From Ignavibacteriales bacterium UBA1304 (GTDB lineage: Bacteria > Bacteroidota > Ignavibacteria > Ignavibacteriales > Ignavibacteriaceae): a DNA stretch of 64,000 nt. The notes beneath the pieces were generated by a model, which was not told where the DNA came from, did no database searches, and saw only the letters and a list, made by a program, of their open reading frames with translations. Positions 27,235 through 36,921 of the stretch are shown here, piece after piece. Position numbers and translations under genes: made by a program. The DNA lies in contig DBTY01000046.1 in NCBI GenBank assembly GCA_002307295.1, forward strand, positions 62,001-126,000, given 5' to 3'. How positions within the stretch are numbered: position 1 is the stretch's first letter; each line of letters opens with the position of its first letter.

Positions 27235-29637
27235 ATGAAAACTAAGTACTTACTACTTATTCTCTGCGTATTACTTACTGGAGCCGCAATACAAGCTCAA
27301 ACTACTAACCCCAAAAGAGAAATGAGAGGAATCTGGATGGCTTCTCTTGGCATTGACTGGCCTACAAACGTTGGGACAAGCGCTTCTACTATTGCACAAC
27401 AAAAAAATCAATTTGTAGCTATATTAGATCAGCATAAAGTAAGCGGAATGAACGCAATATTTTTTCATGTAAGGCCTCAGTGCGATGCCGTATATAAAAG
27501 CAGCATCGAACCATGGTCTTCTTATTTAACTGGACGACAGGGAACTGCTCCTTCAGATACTAATTACGACCCTTTGACTTTTGCTATTCAGGAATCACAC
27601 AAAAGAGGAGTTGAATTACATGCATGGTTAAACCCATACAGAGTTGTTCTGTCTGGCGGAAGCGTTAGTTCTCTGGCGGCAAATAATGTGGTAAATCTGC
27701 ATCCTGATTGGATTATCAAATGTAGCGGATCTGAATACCGCTTTCTTAATCCTGGTTTGCCTGAAGTAAGAGCATATGTAGTAAAAGTAATCATGGATAT
27801 TGTTAGAAGATATGACGTGGATGGTATTCATTTTGACGACTATTTCTATCCATATTCTGATTACGGTACATTTACTGATAATACTACTTTTAGCGCTCAT
27901 CCAAATGGTTTTACAGATGTAACAGCATGGCGTAAAAACAATGTGCATCTTTTATTGACGGAAATTAACGACAGCATAAAAGCAGTTAAACCCTGGATAA
28001 AATTTGGCATCAGCCCTTCCGGTAATAATTCTGTAAATGCTGGTATTTATGTTGATTGCAGCAGTTGGCTAGCTGGTACATATACTGACACAACCGGAAA
28101 AGCTGTAAAAGGAGCTCCATATATTGATTATATCCTACCACAATTATATTGGGTGGGCTTTAGTGGTTTATTACCTTCCTGGTCAGGCGATAGTTTTTTA
28201 AATGGACGTCATTTATATATTGGTCAGGCTGCTTACAGATATTCTGAAGGCACATTTCCAGCAAATGAGCTTTCGACAGAAGTTCAACTAAGCAGAGGTA
28301 ATGTGAACTCCTCAGGCGGAGTTTATTTTAGTTCTCAGAGTATAATTAATAATCTCGCTTCATGCAGAGACTCATTAAGACATAATTATTACTCAAATTA
28401 TTCATTAACGCCTAAAATGAGCTGGCTGCCAGGCGCCGCTACAAAGCCAAACGCTCCAACAAATTTTAAATGCGTATTAAACACGACAAATAATAAATAT
28501 GAGTTTACATGGGATAAACCTGCAAAGGCTTCCGATGGCGATACGGCTTTTAGTTATGTCGTTTATAGATTTGATACACATCCTTCTAGTTTAGATAACG
28601 GTAACAATATTTTGGGCACTACCGGAGATGTAACTTTATCAAATAGTTACGCTAAATATTCTTCAACAAAGGGTAATTATTATGTTGTTACCTGTATTGA
28701 TAGATATGGAAATGAAAGTGCGATGAGCACAGTGTATAAATTTGATACGACTAATATTGCTCCTACAAAACCAATGCTTGCTTTACCTGCAAATGGCGAT
28801 TCTTCGCAGGGAGTTAACGCTACTTTAAAATGGAGAAAAAGTTCAAATACTGAGTCATATGCTTTGCAAATATCTACTAGCCCAACATTTTTAAGCGGAA
28901 CGATAGTATACTTAGTGGAGCTGCAAGATACTACGTATACATTTAAGGGATTAAGCTCTGGTTTGAATTACTATTGGAGAGTTGCTGCAAATTCAATTGG
29001 CGGAACTGCAAATTCTGATACATATTGCTTTAAGGCAGGTTTCCCTACGGCTCCGGTTCTTGCGACTCCTGCTCATGCTTCTACTAATGTATCGTTGAAC
29101 CCAATATTTAAATGGTACAAGCAAAGTATAGCTGCTTCTTATGAGTTTTGGCTTTCAACTTCTTCAACATTTAGTCCAGCTACATCAACTGTATTGGATA
29201 CCACAATAAATGATACTTCTCTTGGTATTTATACAAAACTAGCGACTAATAAAACTCATTATTGGAAAGTTAGAGCTATAAATTCTCTCGGAGCAAGCGA
29301 TTGGTCTTCGTCTTTTGGATTTAGAACAACAAGCTCAACTGACGTTGAAGACGTAAACGCTAGTCCAAAATCATATCAGTTAAACCAAAATTATCCAAAT
29401 CCGTTTAACCCAACTACTACAATTACCTATGTAATTCCTAAATCGGGTTTTGTATCTGTAAAGGTATATGACGTTTTAGGCAATGAAGTAGAAACTTTGG
29501 TTAATGGAGTAAAATCTGCGGGTACATATAGTATTCAATTCCCAATGCAAAATAAACAATTGCCAAGCGGAGTTTATTTTTATAAAATGTCTGTAGATAA
29601 TTTTATTAGTATCAAAAAAATGATTTTGATTAAATAA
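27235..29637 (+). CDS. GHL10 (YddW/DigH-like) glycosyl hydrolase with FN3 repeats and type IX sorting tail
   Basis: About 800 residues from ATG 27235 (GGAG upstream; the longer frame from 27184 adds 17 unlikely residues). Signal peptide ending '..AAIQAQ'. Residues about 25-400 match the glycosyl hydrolase-like 10 domain: 'REMRGIWMASLGIDWP', 'VRPQCDAVY', 'VELHAWLNPYR', 'DVDGIHFDDYFYP' and 'FGISPSG'. E. coli DigH (YddW) of this family cuts denuded peptidoglycan glycans. Fibronectin type III-like units fill about 425-705. The last 85 residues are a type A T9SS domain ('NYPNPFNPTTTITYVIP'). It would be secreted, unlike lipoprotein YddW. Confidence 0.88.
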   Translation: MKTKYLLLILCVLLTGAAIQAQTTNPKREMRGIWMASLGIDWPTNVGTSASTIAQQKNQFVAILDQHKVSGMNAIFFHVRPQCDAVYKSSIEPWSSYLTGRQGTAPSDTNYDPLTFAIQESHKRGVELHAWLNPYRVVLSGGSVSSLAANNVVNLHPDWIIKCSGSEYRFLNPGLPEVRAYVVKVIMDIVRRYDVDGIHFDDYFYPYSDYGTFTDNTTFSAHPNGFTDVTAWRKNNVHLLLTEINDSIKAVKPWIKFGISPSGNNSVNAGIYVDCSSWLAGTYTDTTGKAVKGAPYIDYILPQLYWVGFSGLLPSWSGDSFLNGRHLYIGQAAYRYSEGTFPANELSTEVQLSRGNVNSSGGVYFSSQSIINNLASCRDSLRHNYYSNYSLTPKMSWLPGAATKPNAPTNFKCVLNTTNNKYEFTWDKPAKASDGDTAFSYVVYRFDTHPSSLDNGNNILGTTGDVTLSNSYAKYSSTKGNYYVVTCIDRYGNESAMSTVYKFDTTNIAPTKPMLALPANGDSSQGVNATLKWRKSSNTESYALQISTSPTFLSGTIVYLVELQDTTYTFKGLSSGLNYYWRVAANSIGGTANSDTYCFKAGFPTAPVLATPAHASTNVSLNPIFKWYKQSIAASYEFWLSTSSTFSPATSTVLDTTINDTSLGIYTKLATNKTHYWKVRAINSLGASDWSSSFGFRTTSSTDVEDVNASPKSYQLNQNYPNPFNPTTTITYVIPKSGFVSVKVYDVLGNEVETLVNGVKSAGTYSIQFPMQNKQLPSGVYFYKMSVDNFISIKKMILIK

Positions 29638-29659
29638 AAGAAAAATATTTTCCTTATTC

Positions 29660-29706
29660 TTTATCCCCGGTATCTTAAGGTAAAACTTAAAACAGCCGGG
29701 GATAAA
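29660..29706 (+). terminator. Hairpin terminator after the GHL10 gene
   Basis: An 11-bp perfect stem, TTTATCCCCGG (29660-29670) with CCGGGGATAAA (29696-29706), around a 25-base loop that can form a small TTAAG/CTTAA inner stem. A T-rich stretch follows. It sits 22 bases after the stop codon. Confidence 0.7.
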
Positions 29707-29877
29707 TTATTTTAAATCCTTTTTGTAAAATAAACTGCAGGTTCAATTGCGTATAGCGATAGATATATTAAAATTCGAACAAAATTACTATCTTTATTCA
29801 CTCTTTTTAAGGATGTTTTATTCTTAAGTAATTAGATGTTGATAATTAAATCAAGCTTATAAAGGAAATTTATTGAT

Positions 29878-31866
29878 TTGAGAAAAATTTATCTCATAAT
29901 TCTTGTGGTTATTTATGCCGGATTAGTTTATTTACAGAATGCCTCTTCTTCAAAAAATTATATTGCAGGTAAAACTGTTAATGCGAATGATTATAAAAAT
30001 GGAATACTGAAAGCGGAATACGGAAAAGTAAGCTGCTCTTCGGATTATAATATTGATGTTGAACTTTTTCCTGAAGAAAAAAGAATATCAGCAATAGAAG
30101 AAATAATCTGGATTAATAAAACTGATTTGCCGACAAAAGAAGTTTTACTTCATTTATATTCAAACGCCTTCAAAAACAAGCATTCTCTTTATATGAATGA
30201 AGAAGATATTCCGGAAGAATCAGAATCGGAAATTAATTTTTCTGAGATCAAAATAGCCGGTAAAAACGTAGCGCTTAAATATATTTGTACAGAAATAGAA
30301 AATAAATATGACAGCACTGTAGCAAAAATAGATTTAGAAAAAGAAGCAAAGCCGGGCGATACTGTTAGAATTAATTTAAAATATGATATGCCTGTCCCCA
30401 AATCTATAGGCCGGTGCGGGTATACTGAAAACAGAAATTTCTTTTTCCTTTCTCAATGGTTTCCTAAAGTTGGAGTGTTCGAAAATGGGAAATGGACTTG
30501 CAGTCAGTTTCATGCAAATACTGAGTTTTATTCTGACTTTGGAGAATATTCTGTGAAAATAAAAGTTCCTGCAAGCTATACGGTTGCGGCGTGCGGATAT
30601 TTGTTTAGCAGAAAAAATCAGCCTGGACAAAAAGTAGCATATTTGTATAAGCAGTACGGCATACACGATTTTGCATTTATGGCTTCGGATAATATAATAC
30701 CAATTGAGAGAAAATATAAACGGAAAGACGGTTCAGAAGTAAATATACTGGGCTATATTCAGCCGGAAAGTAAAAAATATGCCGATAGATATTTATCTGC
30801 TATTCATAATTCATTGGAGTATTTTGAAGAAAACATCGGCATATATCCTTACCAAAATATAACTTTTATCGACGCTCCTAAAACAAGCTGTTCTGAAGGG
30901 ATGGAATATCCGACTCTTATTACAGTAAAGGCCGATATGTTTTCGCCCAAAGAAAGCAATGAACTGGAGGAGCTTACTGTTCATGAGTTTGCGCATCAGT
31001 ATTTTTATGGTTTGCTTGCAAATAATGAAGTCTACGAAGCATGGCTGGACGAAGGCTTTACAAGCTATTGTACTTCTAAAATAATTGAAGATTATTATGG
31101 CGAGGGGAAAGCGTATTTTAATTTATTTAAATACTATCCGTTAAAAGGGGTGCAGTTTTTTTCGTACAAAGAGATTCCGTTAGTCTATTCGCTTACTGGT
31201 TATTCAGTACCTGAAGCGTCTAAGTATGTTACGTCATATTATGATAATATATTTCTTGGCGCAATAACTGATACTTCTTATAAACATTTTAACGGGGAGT
31301 CGTATGGCGCATTTAGTTACGATAAGCCGGCTTTGGTTCTCTTAAGTATGGAAAAGTTTATTGGCCGTCAGGCGATGACAAAAATTCTGAAGGGATATTA
31401 TTCTGATTTTAAATATAAGCATCCAACGGCAAATGATTTTTATAATACGGTAAGCAAAAATTATAAACACGATATGAACTGGTTTATTCCTAACTATATT
31501 AAAAGCTCTTCGTTTTTTGATTATGAAATAAGCGCTATAAAAAAACTTGATAATGCAAATCAATATGAAGCGCTTGCATTGCGTAAAGGGGAGGCTATTA
31601 GCAGGAATATCGTTGTTTTATATACCGATAAAGACACTTTGTATCAGGTATGGGACGGCAAAGAAAAATGGAAGAAGATTATTTTTAAAACTCAAAACAA
31701 AGTAATCGGTGCGGAAATTGATCCGCATAGGAATAATCTTCTTGACGTTAACTTTGCTAATAATTCTTACATAATTAATAATCAGTATTCCGGAGCCGTT
31801 AGGATTTCTTTGCGTTGGTTTTTCTGGATGCAGAATTTGTTAATGATTTTTGGCGGGCTGGCTTGA
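29878..31866 (+). CDS. M1 family zinc metallopeptidase
   Basis: 662 residues. The zinc site is complete: HEFAH at 369-373 and Glu-392, giving HEXXH-X18-E. 'EGMEYPTL' just before corresponds to the GxMEN-type substrate motif, altered here. The N-terminus is a signal peptide or anchor ('KIYLIILVVIYAGLVYLQ'), so it acts outside the cytoplasm. The start is TTG at 29878 with AAGGAA upstream; no ATG gives a plausible start. A TTGCGT-16-TAAAAT element at 29747-29774 may be its promoter. Its stop overlaps the next start. Confidence 0.88.
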   Translation: MRKIYLIILVVIYAGLVYLQNASSSKNYIAGKTVNANDYKNGILKAEYGKVSCSSDYNIDVELFPEEKRISAIEEIIWINKTDLPTKEVLLHLYSNAFKNKHSLYMNEEDIPEESESEINFSEIKIAGKNVALKYICTEIENKYDSTVAKIDLEKEAKPGDTVRINLKYDMPVPKSIGRCGYTENRNFFFLSQWFPKVGVFENGKWTCSQFHANTEFYSDFGEYSVKIKVPASYTVAACGYLFSRKNQPGQKVAYLYKQYGIHDFAFMASDNIIPIERKYKRKDGSEVNILGYIQPESKKYADRYLSAIHNSLEYFEENIGIYPYQNITFIDAPKTSCSEGMEYPTLITVKADMFSPKESNELEELTVHEFAHQYFYGLLANNEVYEAWLDEGFTSYCTSKIIEDYYGEGKAYFNLFKYYPLKGVQFFSYKEIPLVYSLTGYSVPEASKYVTSYYDNIFLGAITDTSYKHFNGESYGAFSYDKPALVLLSMEKFIGRQAMTKILKGYYSDFKYKHPTANDFYNTVSKNYKHDMNWFIPNYIKSSSFFDYEISAIKKLDNANQYEALALRKGEAISRNIVVLYTDKDTLYQVWDGKEKWKKIIFKTQNKVIGAEIDPHRNNLLDVNFANNSYIINNQYSGAVRISLRWFFWMQNLLMIFGGLA

Positions 31867-32795
31867 AAAAATTTATTAAAAATATTTTGTTTCAGGGGAG
31901 CAGATTGGTTTTTGCCAATCTTAAGTTTATTACGTTATTCTTTCTTATTAACGTAGCTTTTGCAATTGCGCTTAGTCTGCCGCTATTTTCAACCTTGCGC
32001 GATAACCTGTTGCATTCTTCAATTAACGAAAGACTGAGCGAAGGATTCGATTATTTATGGTTTATTCAATTCAGACATTTATATAAAAGCGCGCTTGACG
32101 AAATTCCGTTTATTATTTATGCTACAGTAGGAATTTATGTCCTTATTGAAGTCTTTTTGCTAGGGGGCTTAATTTCAGTTCTGATAAATCCTAAAAAAAA
32201 TCATTTTGTAGATTTCTTTTTCGGCGGAGTAAAATACTTTTACCGCTTTGCCAAAGTAATGGTCGCTTCGTTTTTGATTTATTACATAGCCGTAAATATG
32301 CTTGAGTATATTGGCATATTATTGAGTTATTTATTTGCTGAAAAGCAGGATGTTCTTTTGGAATTTATTTTGCAGGCTTTGCGTTATGTAATATTGGTGG
32401 CTGTAATAGGCACAATAAATATGATATCCGATTATACGAAAATAATTATTGCGGTTAAAGATTCCGATTTTGTTTTTAAGGAAATTTATCACAGCCTTAA
32501 ATTTGTATACGACAATTTTTCAATTGTATCGCTGGTATATATAACAATAGCGTGCATAGGCGTTGCGGGCGCATTATCATACAATATGATCGACTCCCAA
32601 CTGCCCCGGTACCCGCTTTATTACCTTATAATCAGCTTTATAATTCAGCAGTTTTTAATTATATTTAGACTTTTAATTAGGATGTATTTCTATTCATCTG
32701 AAATAGTTTTGTTCAACGATCTGAACGCGCAGGTGATTTCAGCTAAAGTTGAAGAAGTAAGTATAGGAGATCAAGATGTCAGTTTTTCCGATTAA
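31863..32795 (+). CDS. Integral membrane protein of unknown function, coupled to the M1 peptidase
   Basis: About 310 residues if translation starts at TTG 31863, inside a TTGA overlap with the M1 stop; the frame is open from 31815 but the extra 16 residues overlap the peptidase. Roughly six transmembrane helices (for example 'FITLFFLINVAFAIALSLP', 'IPFIIYATVGIYVLIEVFLL', 'YYLIISFIIQQFLIIFRLL'; each partial). No family recognised; it resembles the general 'glycerophosphoryl diester/YciC-like' helical membrane proteins only in layout. It overlaps def by 20 bases, so the M1-membrane-def-fmt genes are one operon. Confidence 0.6.
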   Translation: MKKFIKNILFQGSRLVFANLKFITLFFLINVAFAIALSLPLFSTLRDNLLHSSINERLSEGFDYLWFIQFRHLYKSALDEIPFIIYATVGIYVLIEVFLLGGLISVLINPKKNHFVDFFFGGVKYFYRFAKVMVASFLIYYIAVNMLEYIGILLSYLFAEKQDVLLEFILQALRYVILVAVIGTINMISDYTKIIIAVKDSDFVFKEIYHSLKFVYDNFSIVSLVYITIACIGVAGALSYNMIDSQLPRYPLYYLIISFIIQQFLIIFRLLIRMYFYSSEIVLFNDLNAQVISAKVEEVSIGDQDVSFSD

Positions 32796-33327
32796 TTTAT
32801 ATGGCGATAAAATATTAAGAAGTAAAACCACTCCGGTTAAGAATATCGACGACAAATTAATCAGCCAGATTACGGAAATGTTCGATACGATGCGCAATGC
32901 AAACGGAATGGGACTTGCGGCTAATCAGGTTGGGCTCGATAAATCAATTTTTGTGATTGACCTTACTGTAGTAAAAGGTTATGAGAAAACAAAACCAATG
33001 GTGTTTATTAATCCCAAGATTACCAGCTCTTCTGACGATACAGTGGTTTTGGAAGAAGGCTGCCTGAGCATACCCGATTTACGCGCTGATGTTATTCGCC
33101 CTTCTTTAATTGAAGTAGTTTACTATGACGCTGATATGAAAGAAGTAAAACTTGAAGCTTCCGACTGGCTTGCCAGAGTTATTCAGCATGAGAACGACCA
33201 CCTTAATGGAATTTATTTTACCGATAAAGTGGACGATGAAACTAAAAAGAAGCTGAAGAAAAATTTGATTAAAATTAAAAACCGCAAAATAGATATTGAT
33301 TATTTAGTAACGGAAAAAAGCAAATAA
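32776..33327 (+). CDS. def: Peptide deformylase
   Basis: 183 residues with all three catalytic motifs: GMGLAANQ (44-51), EEGCLS (Cys-96) and HENDH (138-142). The metal ligands are Cys-96, His-138 and His-142, with Glu-139 as base. It removes the formyl group from nascent proteins. GGAG lies upstream, within the previous gene. It is next to fmt, which adds that formyl group, the standard pairing. Confidence 0.97.
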   Translation: MSVFPINLYGDKILRSKTTPVKNIDDKLISQITEMFDTMRNANGMGLAANQVGLDKSIFVIDLTVVKGYEKTKPMVFINPKITSSSDDTVVLEEGCLSIPDLRADVIRPSLIEVVYYDADMKEVKLEASDWLARVIQHENDHLNGIYFTDKVDDETKKKLKKNLIKIKNRKIDIDYLVTEKSK

Positions 33328-34229
33328 TGAAAATTATTTTTATGGGGACTCCGGATTTTTCGATCCCATCTTTAGAAGCTTTAATTAACAGCAACCATCA
33401 AGTAGTCGCTGTTGTCACTACGCCCGATAAAGCCCGGGGTAGAGGCAGAAATTTAAGCTTTACTCCAATAAAAGAATTTGCGGTAAAAAATAATTTGCCC
33501 GTCTTACAGCCGGATTCGCTTAAAGATGCATCCTTTATTAAAGCTCTGACTGATTTTAACGCCGATCTTTTTGTAGTGGTAGCGTTTAGGATATTGCCGC
33601 GGGAAGTCTTCTCTATACCAAAATTTGGAACGTTTAACCTGCATGGCTCTCTGCTGCCTAAATATAGAGGCGCGGCGCCTATACAATGGTCCCTGATAAA
33701 CGGAGACGCTGAAACTGGCGTTACAACATTTTTGTTGGACGATAAAGTAGATACTGGTAATATTATTCTTCAGAAAAAAATTAAAATTAATGAAGAAGAT
33801 AATTTTGAAGCTCTGCATGACCGAATGTCATTGATGGGCGCTAAAACAGTGTTGGATACAGTTGATATAATAGAGAAAAACAATTTTACGTTGCTCAGGC
33901 AGAATGGCGCATTAGCTACTAAAGCCCCCAAAATAACAAAAGAAACATGTCTTATCGATTGGAACAAAGACGCGTCTGAAATTCATAATCTGATTCGCGG
34001 CCTGTCGCCGTACCCGGGAGCGTATTTCACGTTTAACGGTAAAATAATTAAGATATTCAAATCTTATGTGAACGAAGGCGATTCGTTAGAACCCGGGAAA
34101 TTTTTTCAGACAAAAAACAGCCTGACTGTGGGGTGCGGGAAAGGGACGATTTCTGTTTTAGAGCTTCAACAGGAAGGGAAAAAAGCGCTGCACATTGAAG
34201 AATTTTTACGCGGATATTCTTTTATTTAA
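33327..34229 (+). CDS. fmt: Methionyl-tRNA formyltransferase
   Basis: 300 residues. N-terminal 'IIFMGTPDFSIPSLEAL', the formyl-THF site 'NLHGSLLPKYRGAAPIQW' and a C-terminal tRNA-binding OB-like domain from about residue 205. It formylates initiator Met-tRNA using 10-formyl-tetrahydrofolate. Its ATG overlaps the def stop by one base (TAATG), indicating translational coupling. Confidence 0.97.
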   Translation: MKIIFMGTPDFSIPSLEALINSNHQVVAVVTTPDKARGRGRNLSFTPIKEFAVKNNLPVLQPDSLKDASFIKALTDFNADLFVVVAFRILPREVFSIPKFGTFNLHGSLLPKYRGAAPIQWSLINGDAETGVTTFLLDDKVDTGNIILQKKIKINEEDNFEALHDRMSLMGAKTVLDTVDIIEKNNFTLLRQNGALATKAPKITKETCLIDWNKDASEIHNLIRGLSPYPGAYFTFNGKIIKIFKSYVNEGDSLEPGKFFQTKNSLTVGCGKGTISVLELQQEGKKALHIEEFLRGYSFI

Positions 34230-34252
34230 CCAAATAAATTACCGGAGATGTT

Positions 34253-35383
34253 ATGGGATTTTCTACAGATGCAATCCATGCAGGTCAAAAGCCAGATGAA
34301 GTTACCGGCGCGGTTATTACTCCAGTCTACCTTACTACGACTTACGCTCAGGAAGAATTAGGCAAAAACAAAGGCTATGAATACGGCCGAACCCAAAATT
34401 TTACTCGTGAAGCTTTAGAGAATAATGTAGCCGCTTTAGAAAAAGCGAAACATGGCGTAGCGTTTTCTTCCGGCGTAGCGGCCATTAACGCTATCATGGG
34501 GCTTCTTAAAGCTGGAGACCATGTTATTGCTTCAGATAATATCTATGGGGGCACATACAGGCTGTTTGAAGCTGTTATTAAAAATTATAATATCGACTTT
34601 TCGTGGGTGGACGCTTCAAATGAAGAAAACATTAAAAGAGCAATAAGACCCAATACTAAAATGGTGTTTGTAGAAACGCCTACTAATCCAATGCTTACTC
34701 TAATCGATCTTAAAATGATTGCGGACGTTTGCCAGAAAAATGATCTTGTAAGCGTAGTGGATAATACTTTTATGAGTCCATTTTTCCAGAACCCAATTTT
34801 ATATGGAATAGACGTTGTCGTTCATAGTTCTACTAAATATCTAAACGGGCATAGCGACGTTATAGGGGGAATTGTTTTGACAAACGACGAAGCAATTAAC
34901 GATAAACTTAAGTTTATTCAGAATGCGTCAGGAGCCGTTCCTTCGCCATTTGACTGTTGGTTAACGCTGCGCTCTACTAAAACTCTGGCTGTAAGAATGG
35001 AACGGCATAATTATAACGCGCAGAAAATAGCCGAACATCTTTTACAATCCGGTAAAGTGAAAAAAGTATTTTATCCGGGGCTTGCAAACCATCCTCAACA
35101 CGAACTAGCTAAAAAACAAATGACTGGTTTTGGCGGAGTTGTTTCTGTCGATCTTGGCGATTATGAATTGACTAAAAAGTTTTTAAGCTCTCTTAAAATA
35201 TTTACCCTTGCCGAAAGCCTTGGCGGAGTAGAAAGCTTGGTTTGTCATCCGTACACAATGTCGCATCACTCAATGCCTGAAAATTTGAAAGAAAAATTTG
35301 GCATTACTAAAAGCGTGGTTAGGCTTTCTGTTGGAATTGAAGATGTAGAAGATTTAATTGCGGATTTAGATAACGCTCTTTAG
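34253..35383 (+). CDS. Cystathionine gamma-synthase-type PLP enzyme
   Basis: 376 residues of the Cys/Met metabolism PLP family. The PLP lysine is Lys-195 in 'HSSTKYLNGHSDVIGG', with 'FSSGVAAINA', 'YGGTYRLF' and 'VVDNTF' around the cofactor. Length and motifs fit cystathionine gamma-synthase (MetB) or gamma-lyase; sequence alone does not separate these, so no symbol is given. It follows fmt by 23 bases and may share its transcript, linking methionine supply to initiation genes only by proximity. Confidence 0.9.
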   Translation: MGFSTDAIHAGQKPDEVTGAVITPVYLTTTYAQEELGKNKGYEYGRTQNFTREALENNVAALEKAKHGVAFSSGVAAINAIMGLLKAGDHVIASDNIYGGTYRLFEAVIKNYNIDFSWVDASNEENIKRAIRPNTKMVFVETPTNPMLTLIDLKMIADVCQKNDLVSVVDNTFMSPFFQNPILYGIDVVVHSSTKYLNGHSDVIGGIVLTNDEAINDKLKFIQNASGAVPSPFDCWLTLRSTKTLAVRMERHNYNAQKIAEHLLQSGKVKKVFYPGLANHPQHELAKKQMTGFGGVVSVDLGDYELTKKFLSSLKIFTLAESLGGVESLVCHPYTMSHHSMPENLKEKFGITKSVVRLSVGIEDVEDLIADLDNAL

Positions 35384-35390
35384 CGACAAA

Positions 35391-36476
35391 TTATTTCGCT
35401 TTAATAATCACAAACGTAATATCGTCGTGTCTATCGGCTCCCGTAGAAAATATATTGAGCGAGCTTAATATTGCGGATTTAAGTTCATTTGCGGAGCCTC
35501 CTGAATAACGCGATACTACTTTTTTCAGATTTTCTTCGCCGTATTCATTATGCTCTTTATCCATGCATTCGGTAACGCCGTCAGTATAAAATACAATTAT
35601 ATCTCCCGGGCGGGTAATAATTTTTATTTCTTCAAGAGTTTTATCAAACAAACCATGATCACGCAGACCAATGCCAATCCCCGCAGGCTTAACTAAATTA
35701 AAAGAATTCTCATCTTTTCGAAAAAGCAAAAGCGGCAGATGTCCGGCGCGGCTATATGTTATTGATTTATCGTTATGCAAAATAGCGGCGCTTGCAGTAA
35801 AATATGAGTTTGAACGAAAGACGCTTTTTAATTGGTTATTCAGCGTTATAAGAATTTCCTTAGTCGATGAAAAAGACTTTAGCAGCCGAAAAACTGCCTG
35901 TACGTGAATGGTGTATAAAGCGGCTGCCATTCCTTTCCCGGAAATATCGCCAATAATTAAGCTGGTTGCGCCAGTCTCTTCATTCTTAAGAAAATCAAAA
36001 TAATCACCGCCGACTTCCTTTGCGGTTTCGTAAAAACACGAGATATCGAAACCGTCCACAATTGGAGGTTCGTGAGGAAGAATGCTTTCCTGAATATCCC
36101 TTGCGACGTCAAGCTCGTCTTTTGCGTTAAGTTTATCGGCTAACTCAAAAGCTAGCAATACATTTAAAATTAAAAAAGAAAGGAGCATATTGCCCGAATC
36201 GTCATTTAGATACCCGCCAATAAACAAGACAAGCGTAAGAGCGTAGAATATACGTCTTACTGGGGCTAGCTTGGTAAGAAAAGCGACAAAGAGTTCTCGA
36301 ATAAAAACTATATAACTAATAGGCTTGCTGCGTTTTTTTTCCGGCTTGGAAATCTTCTGCATATAGAAATCTAAAACTTCCGGAGCGTCTTTTTTTATCA
36401 GACGCTCAAAGTCTTTAAAGTTCAAGCCTGCGGTAAATAGCTCAAACAATCGCCTTAATTGATTTCTTTTACGCAT
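35391..36476 (-). CDS. Membrane-linked PP2C-type serine phosphatase (SpoIIE/RsbU family)
   Basis: 361 residues. About 75-112 forms one or two membrane segments ('IFYALTLVLFIGGYL', 'MLLSFLILNVLLAFEL'); the C-terminal 240 residues are a SpoIIE-type phosphatase with metal-binding 'VGGDYFDF', 'IIGDISGKGMAAAL', 'DIIVFYTDGVTE' and 'DRHDDITF'. Such enzymes usually dephosphorylate anti-anti-sigma factors or similar STAS proteins; none is adjacent. The preceding helix 'DELDVARDIQESILP' is the usual linker. It is the last gene of a prfB-yjbQ-phosphatase operon. Confidence 0.9.
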   Translation of the reverse strand: MRKRNQLRRLFELFTAGLNFKDFERLIKKDAPEVLDFYMQKISKPEKKRSKPISYIVFIRELFVAFLTKLAPVRRIFYALTLVLFIGGYLNDDSGNMLLSFLILNVLLAFELADKLNAKDELDVARDIQESILPHEPPIVDGFDISCFYETAKEVGGDYFDFLKNEETGATSLIIGDISGKGMAAALYTIHVQAVFRLLKSFSSTKEILITLNNQLKSVFRSNSYFTASAAILHNDKSITYSRAGHLPLLLFRKDENSFNLVKPAGIGIGLRDHGLFDKTLEEIKIITRPGDIIVFYTDGVTECMDKEHNEYGEENLKKVVSRYSGGSANELKSAILSSLNIFSTGADRHDDITFVIIKAK

Positions 36477-36483
36477 ATAAATA

Positions 36484-36897
36484 TTATTCGCCCATAACTT
36501 TTACGATTACTCGTTTTTTTCTTTGACCGTCAAATTCAGCGTAATATATCTGCTGCCAGGGACCGAAATCAAGTTTCGCTTCAGTAACCGGGACAATAAC
36601 CTCGTGATGTATTAACAGGCTTTTAAGATGAGCGTCGCCGTTATCTTCGCCAGTGCGGTGATGTTTGTAATGCGCGTTAAAGGGCGCAAGTTTTTCTAAC
36701 CATTCGTCTATATCCTGTATTAAACCGCTTTCTGCGTCGTTTACATATACTCCGGCTGTAATATGCATAGCTGAAATTAAGATCATGCCGTCTTTAATTC
36801 CGCTTTTGTGAAGTATTCTTTCAATTTCGGGAGTTATGTTAATATAATCTCTCTGATTTTTAGTATTAAACCAAAGATATTCCGTGAAATTTTTCAT
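36484..36897 (-). CDS. yjbQ: YjbQ family protein (UPF0047; thiamine phosphate synthase-like)
   Basis: 137 residues, whole length matching the YjbQ/UPF0047 family: 'ISAMHITAGVYVND', 'HHRTGEDNGDAHLKSLL' and 'FGPWQQIYYAEFDG'. The family has weak thiamine-phosphate-synthase activity in vitro; the physiological role is unclear. Three conserved His residues plus Glu and Asp suggest a metal site. It lies 24 bases after prfB and 7 before the phosphatase, all on the minus strand. Confidence 0.9.
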   Translation of the reverse strand: MKNFTEYLWFNTKNQRDYINITPEIERILHKSGIKDGMILISAMHITAGVYVNDAESGLIQDIDEWLEKLAPFNAHYKHHRTGEDNGDAHLKSLLIHHEVIVPVTEAKLDFGPWQQIYYAEFDGQRKKRVIVKVMGE

Positions 36898-36921
36898 ATT
36901 GCAATGTTAAGTATTTAATGT

